Positions 1-9,889 are shown, numbered from the stretch's first letter. The stretch: DNA of 10,352 nucleotides from an uncultured Clostridia bacterium (GCA_937915045.1 CALDNM010000069.1:1-10352); one strand, 5' to 3'. Notes: generated by a model not told the origin, from the sequence alone. Translations and numbers: made by a program.

Positions 1-164
1 TGAAGTGTATGGCGGAGCCGTCGATAACTGACGCGAAACCTGGCGAGAGATTCCAATTCTTCCGTCACGGATATTATGTAGCGGACGAGAAACTTTCAAC
101 TGAGGATCACAAAGTGTTCAACAGCATAGTCGACCTCAAGAGCAGTTTCAAGATCAAAAAATAA
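1..164 (+). CDS. glnS: Glutaminyl-tRNA synthetase, C-terminal end (partial)
   Basis: The reading frame from base 3 gives 53 residues ending at TAA 162-164. It contains GERFQFFRHGYYVADEKLS followed by a short stretch with VFNSIVDLKSSF and a Lys-rich end. This matches the end of the anticodon-binding beta-barrel of GlnRS, where family members read roughly 'xxYQFxRxGYFxxDxDS...VFNRxVxLKDSW'. GlnRS charges tRNA-Gln with glutamine in the cytoplasm. The catalytic Rossmann domain lies upstream of the window, so its HIGH/KMSKS motifs cannot be checked. Many Firmicutes use the Glu-tRNA amidotransferase route instead, so a GlnRS here is mildly informative about lineage. Confidence rests on this C-terminal pattern only; a GluRS-type paralogue is less likely, because GluRS ends in an all-helical anticodon domain. 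Confidence 0.82.
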   Translation, partial: KCMAEPSITDAKPGERFQFFRHGYYVADEKLSTEDHKVFNSIVDLKSSFKIKK

Positions 165-197
165 ACAGAAAAGAGAAACGAAGAGAAAAAGACGCCG

Positions 198-968
198 ATG
201 ATGATACTCACCATGATAATCGAAATACTGGCCGCCATAGGAGCGGGAGTCCTGGCCGGGAACGGAGCGGTCTACGGATTCAACCACATCCCCGCGGAAT
301 GGTTCACGCCGAACGGCAGAGATCCTGCTGAGGATGTGATGAGCCGCGACAGGCAGCGTATCCCGAGTTATCCGTGGAAGTATATACTGACGGCGTCTTT
401 TATAGTAGTCTATATCTTCATGGCTGTCCGCGGATGGAAATACGCGATCCCCGCGGCTATAGCGATATGGCTGCTGTTCGAGCTTGGCGTCTCGTGCGGG
501 AAGTACCGCGTCACGCCGGTTCAGCTGACAGTCCTGCTCGCGGTGACGGGTTTCGGATTCATACCGTATCACAGTACATGGAGGATGATCATCTGGGGAG
601 CGCTCATCGGAGGAGGGGCCATGCTGATAGTGTGGCTCATCATAAAGTTCGCGGCACGTCGCGATACGACGACTGCTGTCTGGGACAGAGTTTCAGGATT
701 TACCGCGGGAGCCGGATCAAAGCCGGGGCGCCACGATCCTATAACGGATCCGAATGACATCGCTTTATGCGCTTCGATAGGGATGATCCTTGGGCCTTAC
801 GGAACGGCGGCGGTGATGATCGCGGGAGTGTTCGTATCACTTATAGTATCGGCTGGGTTCAGGATCTCGAAAAAAACAATGAAGGGCGACATGCAGCCGC
901 TTGGCACATATATCTGCGCGGCGGCGATAGTTTATATAGTACTGCATATCCGGACATTCGGATTTTAA
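198..968 (+). CDS. Polytopic membrane protein, degenerate prepilin-peptidase-like (A24 family)
   Basis: The 256-residue product has about seven hydrophobic segments (near 5-27, 62-80, 82-98, 107-124, 131-153, 187-220, 237-254). The order of landmarks resembles type IV prepilin peptidases: an N-terminal glycine-rich helix followed by HIP (30-32), a middle loop before VTPVQLT (105-111) in the place of the usual Asp-x(5)-IPN, then DPNDIALCASIGMILG (184-199) where the family has GxGDxKLxAxxGxxxG, and a final MQPLGTYICAAA (232-243) like 'iPfGPflalga'. The second Asp (D187) is present, but the Lys after it is Ala and the first catalytic Asp is not obvious (S99/C100, or E95 nearby). Cysteine pairs of the methylase part are absent. 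So it may be an inactive or divergent relative; no pilin genes are nearby. The start at 198 has only a weak purine-rich ribosome site (GAAGAG, 180-185); ATG 201 is equally possible. It sits 33 bases after glnS and nearly touches yhbY. Confidence 0.55.
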   Translation: MMILTMIIEILAAIGAGVLAGNGAVYGFNHIPAEWFTPNGRDPAEDVMSRDRQRIPSYPWKYILTASFIVVYIFMAVRGWKYAIPAAIAIWLLFELGVSCGKYRVTPVQLTVLLAVTGFGFIPYHSTWRMIIWGALIGGGAMLIVWLIIKFAARRDTTTAVWDRVSGFTAGAGSKPGRHDPITDPNDIALCASIGMILGPYGTAAVMIAGVFVSLIVSAGFRISKKTMKGDMQPLGTYICAAAIVYIVLHIRTFGF

Positions 969-977
969 AGGAGAAAT

Positions 978-1277
978 ATGCTTACAGGAAAACAAAGAAG
1001 TTATCTGAGAGGGCTCGCGAACGGGATCGATCCGATCGTGTATATAGGGAAAGCCGGTTATACCGATACTGTCAAAATGGAAATAGACCGTGCGCTCCTG
1101 AACAGAGAACTCGTGAAGGTGAAGATACAGGAAGGTTCGGATCTCGACTGCAAGACGGCGGCGAACGAGGCCGCGTTCGATCTTAAGGCGGACTACGTCC
1201 AGTCGATCGGCCGCAAGTTCACGCTTTACAGAAAAGCGAAGGACCCCGATAAAAGAAAAATAGTACTTCCAAAATAA
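978..1277 (+). CDS. yhbY: YhbY/CRM-domain RNA-binding protein
   Basis: The 99-residue protein is the full length of the small bacterial CRS1-YhbY (CRM) family. It starts with LTGKQRSYLRGLAN, followed by DPIVYIGKAGYTD (18-30), which holds the GxxG loop (G24-K25-A26-G27) that contacts RNA in this KH-like alpha-beta fold. It continues with the helix 'ALLNRELVKVKI' and ends with 'GRKFTLYRK', both standard for the family. Known members associate with precursors of the large (50S) ribosomal subunit and are thought to act in ribosome assembly. The ribosome site AAAGGAG (967-973) overlaps the stop codon of the upstream gene, so the two are probably translated from one message. The next gene, truA, also acts on structured RNA. 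Nothing is missing or unusual in it. Confidence 0.93.
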   Translation: MLTGKQRSYLRGLANGIDPIVYIGKAGYTDTVKMEIDRALLNRELVKVKIQEGSDLDCKTAANEAAFDLKADYVQSIGRKFTLYRKAKDPDKRKIVLPK

Positions 1278-1293
1278 ACGGCGGGAAGGAAAA

Positions 1294-2037
1294 ATGTACA
1301 GAAATATACTTCTTACTATAGAATACGATGGCACTCCGTTCAGCGGGTGGCAGAGACAGCCGGGCAGGCCTACGGTGCAGGGAAGCATCGAGGAGGCCCT
1401 TTCTATGGTGTGCGGAAAACCTGTCACGATAGCAGGGACGAGCCGCACCGACGCCGGCGTGCACGCGTATGGACAGAGAGCGAGCTTCGACGGTGACTTC
1501 GGTATCCCTACGGAAAATATAAAGTACGCGCTCAACAACGCGCTTCCGGAAAGCATACACATTACTGCGGCGGAAGAAATGCCTGAAGGGTTCCACGCGC
1601 GCTTCGACTCGAAGGGGAAGACATACATTTACAAGATATTGAATACGAAAGAGAGAGACCCGTTCCGCAGGAACTATTACTGCTTCGTGAAAAAACCTCT
1701 CGATATGACGAGGATGAGGAAGGCCGCGGAAGATGTCACGGGCACGCATGATTTTGTGTGCTTCCAGGCGTCGGGCAGCACGGAGAAGGAGACTACGGTG
1801 AGGACTGTGAGCCGTCTCGATCTGACGGAGAGAGGCGCGGATGAGATCGATATCGAGATCACCGGCGACGGGTTCCTTTATAATATGGTGAGGATAATCG
1901 CGGGCACGCTGATCGATATAGGGACGGGAAAGATGGAACCGGACGAGATGAAGAGAATCATCGAGGGACGCGACAGGACTAAGGCAGGGCATACGGCTCC
2001 GCCGCAGGGGCTTTATTTAAAAGAGATATATTACTGA
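1294..2037 (+). CDS. truA: tRNA pseudouridine(38-40) synthase TruA
   Basis: The enzyme converts uridine to pseudouridine at positions 38, 39 and 40 in the anticodon stem-loop of many tRNAs. The 247-residue length is normal. The catalytic motif GTSRTDAGVHA lies at 48-58, with the nucleophilic Asp at D53 (D60 in E. coli). The N-terminal strand motif YDGTPFSGWQRQP (11-23) is typical. GFHARFDSKGKTYIYKI (99-115) carries the conserved Arg and the stacking Tyr (Y111), and FLYNMVRIIAG in the C-terminal half is the second signature of the family. The start at 1294 is set by GGAAGGA (1284-1290), and the gene follows yhbY by 16 bases, so glnS, the membrane protein, yhbY and truA could form one transcription unit. 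No terminator is visible after it. Confidence 0.97.
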   Translation: MYRNILLTIEYDGTPFSGWQRQPGRPTVQGSIEEALSMVCGKPVTIAGTSRTDAGVHAYGQRASFDGDFGIPTENIKYALNNALPESIHITAAEEMPEGFHARFDSKGKTYIYKILNTKERDPFRRNYYCFVKKPLDMTRMRKAAEDVTGTHDFVCFQASGSTEKETTVRTVSRLDLTERGADEIDIEITGDGFLYNMVRIIAGTLIDIGTGKMEPDEMKRIIEGRDRTKAGHTAPPQGLYLKEIYY

Positions 2038-2045
2038 TGCCGGTA

Positions 2046-2054
2046 TGGTATAAT
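2046..2054 (+). promoter_or_regulatory. Extended -10 promoter before the dCMP deaminase gene
   Basis: TGGTATAAT contains a perfect TATAAT (2049-2054) preceded by the TGn extension. No good -35 hexamer sits 16-18 bases upstream (only AT-rich sequence around 2025-2031), which is tolerated by extended -10 promoters. It lies just after the truA stop and 50 bases before the next start. The same ten bases, TATGGTATAA, recur in the promoter at 9824-9833. Between it and the start codon is a small GCGC-GAAG-GCGC stem (2078-2089), placed directly ahead of the ribosome site AAGGAG (2092-2097). Confidence 0.65.
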
Positions 2055-2103
2055 CAGATATGCGATATTATTTTGCGGCGCGAAGGCGCGGAAGGAGATC
2101 GGA

Positions 2104-2577
2104 ATGGATGACAGAATGAGCTGGGACGAGTATTTCATGGAGATGGCGGAACTCGCTTCAAAAAGATCGACATGCCTCCGCAGACATGTGGGAGCCGTGG
2201 TCGTGCAGGATCGTCATGTGATAGCTACGGGTTACAACGGAGCGCCGAGGGGCATCGAGCACTGCATCGACAGAGGGACGTGCTACAGGGAGGATCATAA
2301 TATCCCAAGCGGCGAGCGTCATGAACTCTGCAGGGCGCTGCACGCTGAGCAGAACGCGATCATCCAGGCCGCGACTCTGGCGCAGTCGATAGAAGGCGCG
2401 ACTATGTATATCACTAATCAGCCGTGCGTTATATGCGCAAAAATGATAATCAACGCGGGGATAGTCAGGATAGTTGTCAGGGAAGGATATCCGGACGATA
2501 TGGCCATAGAGATGCTTGAAGAAGCGGGCCTGAAAATAGTCATGCTGGACGATCTCAGAAAACAGCAGAATTATTGA
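2104..2577 (+). CDS. dCMP deaminase family protein
   Basis: The 157-residue protein is a zinc-dependent deaminase of the cytidine/deoxycytidylate fold. Zinc would be held by H80 in the HAEQNAI motif (80-86) and by C108 and C111 in PCVICAKMI (107-115); E82 is the proton-shuttling Glu. GYNGAPRG (43-50) matches the loop that binds the dCTP/dTTP regulators in dCMP deaminases, and the Cys-rich insert with C54, C60 and C76 is typical of the branch whose sequence reads '[21 protein letters not shown]'. The likely reaction is dCMP to dUMP, feeding dTMP synthesis. It is related to Bacillus ComEB but is shorter, so I leave the symbol blank. It has its own promoter and ribosome site AAGGAG (2092-2097). 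A role on free cytidine or on another deoxynucleotide cannot be excluded by sequence alone. Confidence 0.92.
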   Translation: MDDRMSWDEYFMEMAELASKRSTCLRRHVGAVVVQDRHVIATGYNGAPRGIEHCIDRGTCYREDHNIPSGERHELCRALHAEQNAIIQAATLAQSIEGATMYITNQPCVICAKMIINAGIVRIVVREGYPDDMAIEMLEEAGLKIVMLDDLRKQQNY

Positions 2578-2602
2578 GAAAAAACTTATGGACAGATATA
2601 CA

Positions 2603-2657
2603 AATTCGTCGAATTGTTTAATAATTGCAAATAATTCGCGTTACATAATTAACAATT
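2603..2657 (+). promoter_or_regulatory. AT-rich upstream tract with helically phased AATT steps
   Basis: In the 122-base gap between the deaminase gene and atpI, AATT occurs six times, beginning at 2603, 2612, 2623, 2633, 2647 and 2654. Five of these fit a period of about 10.2 bases; 2647 is off phase. The first two form a perfect 13-base palindrome, AATTCG-T-CGAATT (2603-2615). The tract ends directly at the -35 box of the atp promoter. Such spacing is expected to bend DNA and could act as an UP-type activating element or as a protein-binding region. That function is inferred; the spacing is read directly. Confidence 0.45.
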
Positions 2658-2658
2658 C

Positions 2659-2687
2659 TTTACCTTTTCTCTGTAAAAGTGTATAAT
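2659..2687 (+). promoter_or_regulatory. Main promoter of the atp operon
   Basis: TTTACC (2659-2664, four of six to TTGACA) is followed after exactly 17 bases by a perfect TATAAT (2682-2687). This is the best housekeeping-sigma promoter in the window. Transcription would be expected to start near 2693-2695, only about six bases before the ATG of atpI at 2700. The GTG at 2679 that would give the longest reading frame overlaps the -10 box, so it would not be in this transcript. Confidence 0.75.
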
Positions 2688-2699
2688 AACGTCATTGAC

Positions 2700-3221
2700 A
2701 TGATTGATTTGAGTGGATTCAAAAAGGAAATCATAAGGTATGGTCTTGTTGTCGGGATCATAGTGGCCATTGGGTCGCTAGTCTTTCTTGGCATAGACCT
2801 GCGGTTTTACGCGGGCCTTGCGCTAGGTACCGGCATCACGTTGATCAACTTCGAAATACTTGTCTACTCAGGCAGAAAAGCGGTCGAAAACAGAAAACGC
2901 GGACCCGTCATCGTTGGATACGGGGTGAGACTTCCGATCTACGCGATCGGTCTTATCATAGCTGTTCAGTTTGGTATGCATTGCATGGCAGGGTGCGCAA
3001 TAGCGTTTTTCGAGACGCAGATCGCCATGCTCTATCTCTACGGAATAAAGAAAAGGCCCAACCCGTTCAAGGACTGGGACGACAGCGTGAAGTTCAACAA
3101 TCCTCACGACTGGGATGACGAAGAGGAAGAAGATGACGACTGGGGCGTGCCTCCATCGTGGGACAGGAGCGACAGGTTCCTTCCGCCGAAAGATCATGAT
3201 CAAAAAGACAAGGAGGATTAG
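2700..3221 (+). CDS. atpI: ATP synthase accessory subunit I with long acidic tail
   Basis: AtpI is a small membrane protein encoded first in many atp operons and implicated in c-ring assembly and Mg2+ handling. With the ATG at 2700 the product has 173 residues. Four hydrophobic segments lie near 15-32, 36-56, 70-91 and 95-115; the second contains GTGITLINFEILV, typical of the family. The odd part is the tail from about 117: 20 of 57 residues are Asp or Glu, with four Trp (W126, W138, W148, W154), a twice-used DWDD motif (125-128 and 137-140) and an unbroken run of seven acidic residues. Most AtpI proteins end shortly after the last helix. An upstream in-frame GTG at 2679 is rejected because it overlaps the -10 box. 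No Shine-Dalgarno sequence precedes 2700 (or TTG 2709), so translation is probably leaderless or weak. The stop overlaps the ribosome site of atpB. Confidence 0.85.
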   Translation: MIDLSGFKKEIIRYGLVVGIIVAIGSLVFLGIDLRFYAGLALGTGITLINFEILVYSGRKAVENRKRGPVIVGYGVRLPIYAIGLIIAVQFGMHCMAGCAIAFFETQIAMLYLYGIKKRPNPFKDWDDSVKFNNPHDWDDEEEEDDDWGVPPSWDRSDRFLPPKDHDQKDKED

Positions 3222-3226
3222 ACCAT

Positions 3227-3928
3227 ATGCAATTAGGACCTCGAGTCATCTTCATGATAGGGAATGTGCCTGTCACTGAAACGGTTTGCTTCGCGTTCAT
3301 TGTAAGCCTGGTCATTTTGCTCTTCTGCTGGCTGGCCGTCAGAAATCTTCAGACGGTACCGCACGGAGCGCAGGCTGTAGCGGAACTTCTCGTAGACACT
3401 ATATACAACTGGTGCGAAGGCGCCATGGGCAAGGAGAATCTCAAATTCGCCCCGTATATAGGCACGCTTTCATGCTTCCTCGGCCTCGGCAGTATGCTGG
3501 GACTCCTGGATCTCAGACCTATCACCGCGGACCTCAACACAACGGTACCGCTCGCACTAGTTACTTTCATACTTATTCACGGAAACGGCAACAGAGTAAA
3601 TACGCCGAAGGGCTACGCAAAAAAGCTGGCTTCGCCGTATGCTTTCATGTTCCCGCTCAACTGTATTTCCGACGCGGTATTCCCGGTCACACTGGCCTGC
3701 CGACTCTTCGGAAACCTGTTTGCGGGGATGGTTGTCATGACACTCACTTACAGCGGGCTGGCAAATCTGTCAGCAAGTCTGGGTTCGGCTATACCGTTCT
3801 TCCAGATATTTATACCGCTGCCACTAAACTTCTTCTTCGACATGTTCGAACCTATTCTGCAGACATTTGTATTCTGCATGCTCACGATGGTATTCACAGC
3901 GAACGCGATGTCGAAAGACGAAGCATAA
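3227..3928 (+). CDS. atpB: ATP synthase Fo subunit a
   Basis: Subunit a forms the two half-channels that carry ions to and from the c-ring. The 233-residue protein is short but normal for Clostridia. The essential Arg is R159 in CRLFGNLFAGM (158-168), equal to R210 of E. coli, with the following Asn (N163) also kept. Gln of the last helix (Q212 in EPILQTFVFCMLTMVF, 208-223) matches E. coli Q252. At the position of E. coli E219 it has Met (M168), a known variable site. At least five hydrophobic segments are visible (about 17-38, 76-95, 107-118, 150-175, 188-226). The ribosome site AGGAGGA (3211-3217) lies inside the end of atpI, which suggests coupled translation. It sits between atpI and atpE as is usual. 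Confidence 0.97.
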   Translation: MQLGPRVIFMIGNVPVTETVCFAFIVSLVILLFCWLAVRNLQTVPHGAQAVAELLVDTIYNWCEGAMGKENLKFAPYIGTLSCFLGLGSMLGLLDLRPITADLNTTVPLALVTFILIHGNGNRVNTPKGYAKKLASPYAFMFPLNCISDAVFPVTLACRLFGNLFAGMVVMTLTYSGLANLSASLGSAIPFFQIFIPLPLNFFFDMFEPILQTFVFCMLTMVFTANAMSKDEA

Positions 3929-3932
3929 ACAC

Positions 3933-3951
3933 GGCAATGATCAACATTGTT
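3933..3951 (+). other. Small intercistronic hairpin between atpB and atpE
   Basis: CAATG (3935-3939) and CATTG (3945-3949) pair around a five-base loop, with two possible G-U pairs extending the stem. It begins five bases after the atpB stop. No T-run follows in the right place, only TATATAAAAG, so it is not a convincing terminator. The rest of the 62-base spacer is very AT-rich and leads into the strong ribosome site TAGGAGGA (3975-3982) of atpE. The stem is short, so the structure is uncertain. Confidence 0.35.
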
Positions 3952-3957
3952 ATATAA

Positions 3958-4248
<291 letters not shown>

Positions 4249-4259
4249 GGGATCCGAAA

Positions 4260-4277
4260 TGGCCCTCGAAGGGGTCA
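4260..4277 (+). other. Intercistronic hairpin after atpE
   Basis: TGGCCCT (4260-4266) pairs with GGGGTCA (4271-4277), including two G-U pairs, closed by a CGAA tetraloop. It starts 12 bases after the atpE stop and ends before the atpF ribosome site AAAGGAGA (4288-4295). There is no T-run, so it is not an intrinsic terminator. A plausible role is to protect or define the 3' end of an atpE-containing mRNA piece; that is inference. Confidence 0.5.
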
Positions 4278-4302
4278 GAGTTACAGGAAAGGAGAAAGCA
4301 GT

Positions 4303-4812
4303 ATGCATACAGGCTTAATAGAGCTTAACTGGTCATCTGTAATGATCCTGATCAATATCTTTATTTTGTACCTCATCATCAAAAAGTTCTTCTGGGAAAA
4401 GCTCAGGAACTTCATGCTGAAGAGGCAGCAGAATGTGGTCGACGCTATCGCGAGTGCTGAGGCAGTGAATGCCAAGGCCGATGAAAAGATGGCGAATTAC
4501 GAAAAGAAGATCGCTCATTCCGAAGAAGAGGGACGCGAGATCGTCAAAAAGGCCAAGATAAGAGCAGACGCTAACGCGAAGATCATTATCGATGAAGCAA
4601 ATGAAAAAGCAAACAATATAGTTCTCCAGGCCGAGAAAGAAATCGACAGAGAACGTCAGAAGGCTGTGTCAGACATGAAGCAGGAGATCATGAGTCTCGC
4701 GCTCATGGCGGCGGGCAGGATCATAGAGCGTCAGCTCCAGTCTTCAGGCGAGCAGGAGAAAATAGTTGATCAAGTAATCGAAGAGGCAGGTAAGTCCGGA
4801 TGGCAGAAATAA
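4303..4812 (+). CDS. atpF: ATP synthase Fo subunit b (peripheral stalk)
   Basis: Subunit b is the stator arm that ties subunit a to the F1 head through delta. The 169-residue protein has a single N-terminal membrane helix (about 11-30, from WSSVMILINIFILYLIIKKFFW) followed by a long charged helix from about 35 to 140. That helix is rich in Lys, Glu and Ala with very few helix breakers, as expected for the right-handed coiled-coil stalk. The C-terminal part, with LALMAAGRIIERQL (132-145), is the conserved segment that binds delta. Length is near the usual 155-170. There is one b gene, so a homodimer is expected, unlike the b/b' pairs of cyanobacteria. The ribosome site is AAAGGAGA (4288-4295). 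The last 13 bases overlap atpH. Confidence 0.96.
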   Translation: MHTGLIELNWSSVMILINIFILYLIIKKFFWEKLRNFMLKRQQNVVDAIASAEAVNAKADEKMANYEKKIAHSEEEGREIVKKAKIRADANAKIIIDEANEKANNIVLQAEKEIDRERQKAVSDMKQEIMSLALMAAGRIIERQLQSSGEQEKIVDQVIEEAGKSGWQK

Positions 4813-5336
4813 CTGTAGATAAGACTTATGGCGATGCCTTATATCAGGCTGCCAGAGACGTGGACAAGGTGGACACGATACACGAAGAGAGCAAGGGTAT
4901 CGAAAATATTTTCGAAGCAAGCCCCGATCTGTTTACGCTGCTCGTGAATCCGACCATATCCGCTCCGAATAAAAAAGATATAGTGAAGCAGGTCTTCGGC
5001 GGCAGAGTATCACAGGAAATGGAAAACTTCCTCTATGTACTCATAGATAAAGGAAGAATGAGAAATTACCCGAGGATAGTCAGGAGTTATGAAGATCTTC
5101 TCGACGAGGCGGAAGGATTTTCCGGCGGCGTGGTGTATTCCGCGATACCGCTGGATGATGACCGTGTAGCTAAAGTCGAAGAACAGACATCGAAACTTCT
5201 CAACGAAAATGTCAAACTCAGAAATGAGAAAGATGCTTCCCTCATTGGAGGCATAAAGGTTATGATCGACGGAAAAGTCATAGACGCGTCAATAAAGAAG
5301 CGTCTGGAAGATTTGGGAAGCACATTGAAAAAATAG
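4800..5336 (+). CDS. atpH: ATP synthase F1 subunit delta
   Basis: Delta caps the top of the alpha3beta3 head and joins it to the b stalk. The 178-residue length is standard. The N-terminal helical domain begins with KTYGDALYQAA (8-18), the usual YAxALxxxA pattern, and contains LLVNPTISAPNKKDIV (47-62), typical of the family. The C-terminal signature is SLIGGIKVMIDGKVIDAS (147-164), with the Gly pair G150-G151. The ATG at 4800 lies inside the end of atpF (13-base overlap, +2 frame relation), and only a weak ribosome site (GAGG, 4783-4786, or AGG, 4788-4790) precedes it, so its translation probably depends on ribosomes finishing atpF. That fits a subunit needed once per complex. Confidence 0.96.
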   Translation: MAEITVDKTYGDALYQAARDVDKVDTIHEESKGIENIFEASPDLFTLLVNPTISAPNKKDIVKQVFGGRVSQEMENFLYVLIDKGRMRNYPRIVRSYEDLLDEAEGFSGGVVYSAIPLDDDRVAKVEEQTSKLLNENVKLRNEKDASLIGGIKVMIDGKVIDASIKKRLEDLGSTLKK

Positions 5337-5356
5337 AGAAGGGAGGCGCGCAGTAA

Positions 5357-6922
<1,566 letters not shown>

Positions 6923-6938
6923 GTAAGGAGGTGGGACT

Positions 6939-9249
<2,311 letters not shown>

Positions 9250-9290
9250 TCTGACCAGGACACGGAACATAGAAACAAAGGAGCTTTTAA

Positions 9291-9737
9291 ATGGCAAAAA
9301 TGGCACAGAATCTGGTGTCTGTCGAAGTGATAACGCCGGAAAAACTTTTCTATAAAGGAGATGTCGAACTCGTCATCTGTCGTACACTGACAGGGGATGA
9401 GGGCTTTATGGCGGGTCATCAGTGGGCCACCAAATTGCTTGATATAGGAGAGCTCCGGATCAAAGAAGAAGACAAGGACGAATATCTCATGGCCGCTATA
9501 GCCGGAGGATTCGTCGATGTCAAAGATTCGATCGTTATATATACTGACGCCGCGGAATGGCCCGAGGATATAGACGCTAACAGAGCTCAGATCGCTAAAG
9601 AAAGAGCTGAGAAATGGCTGGCTGACAATCCGGAGGAAGAGGAAGTCGAGATGCGCAAAAGAGAGGCAGCTCTCAGAAGAGCCGTATCGAGACTGACTAT
9701 CCGCGAATCCGGTATGAAGGGCGGCAAAACAATATAG
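9291..9737 (+). CDS. atpC: ATP synthase F1 subunit epsilon
   Basis: Epsilon sits at the foot of gamma and regulates ATP hydrolysis. The 148-residue protein has the N-terminal ten-strand beta-sandwich, with VEVITPEKLFYKGDVE (11-26), TGDEGFMAGHQWATKLL (34-50) and IAGGFVDV (70-77), then a C-terminal two-helix hairpin from about 90. The hairpin holds IDANRA (94-99) and arginines at 105, 130 and 134, close to the I(L)DxxRA ATP-binding pattern described in the Bacillus PS3 epsilon; at the site of PS3 R115 there is Lys (K123) next to Arg. So an ATP-sensing inhibitory hairpin is plausible. The middle loop GFMAGHQWA departs from the common 'GILPGHAPL'. The ribosome site AAAGGAG (9277-9283) supports ATG 9291 over the ATG at 9300. 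It is the last atp gene. Confidence 0.96.
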   Translation: MAKMAQNLVSVEVITPEKLFYKGDVELVICRTLTGDEGFMAGHQWATKLLDIGELRIKEEDKDEYLMAAIAGGFVDVKDSIVIYTDAAEWPEDIDANRAQIAKERAEKWLADNPEEEEVEMRKREAALRRAVSRLTIRESGMKGGKTI

Positions 9738-9762
9738 CCGCGACACCGGATAAAAAAATGAT

Positions 9763-9797
9763 AGAGATCCCGCGCGCGGAATGTGAGCGGGATTTTT
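9763..9797 (+). terminator. Intrinsic terminator of the atp operon
   Basis: ATCCCGC (9767-9773) pairs perfectly with GCGGGAT (9787-9793) around a 13-base loop, and the second arm runs into TTTTT (9793-9797). A-rich sequence just before the stem can extend the pairing with the T-run. It begins 26 bases after the atpC stop and closes the operon before the next promoter. Confidence 0.88.
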
Positions 9798-9822
9798 CTA
9801 CTCAATGTATAAAATTGAAAAA

Positions 9823-9833
9823 TATGGTATAAT
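9823..9833 (+). promoter_or_regulatory. Extended -10 promoter of the downstream sensor gene
   Basis: TATGGTATAAT (9823-9833) holds a perfect TATAAT with a TGn extension. No clear -35 lies at the normal distance; TTGAAA at 9815-9820 is too close (7 bases). The first ten bases, TATGGTATAA, and in fact the full 11-mer are also present at 2044-2054 before the dCMP deaminase gene. Transcripts would carry a leader of about 50 bases before ATG 9890, containing two GGGGAA ribosome-like sites (9853-9858 and 9879-9884). Confidence 0.68.
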
Positions 9834-9889
9834 AAACGCATACTATTCATAAGGGGAAATATTGCAGGTGTTTTTGTAGGGGAATTTTT

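Noticed and set aside
837..1628. Long open frames on the minus strand across yhbY and truA (837-1628 and 1219-1992)
   Set aside because: They lie fully opposite well-recognised genes, have no ribosome site or recognisable domain, and their composition is that of the reverse complement of coding sequence.
2603..2622. Terminator after the dCMP deaminase gene from the AATTC-GTC-GAATT stem
   Set aside because: The stem is only five mostly A-T pairs and is followed by GTTTAAT rather than a T-run; read-through into the atp operon remains possible.
2679..2699. GTG 2679 as the start of atpI
   Set aside because: It overlaps the TATAAT box and would lie upstream of the expected transcription start; conservation-like sequence begins at ATG 2700.
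3286..3957. A 223-codon plus-strand frame overlapping atpB in another frame
   Set aside because: atpB is unmistakable; the overlapping product has no membrane segments or motifs and no ribosome site.
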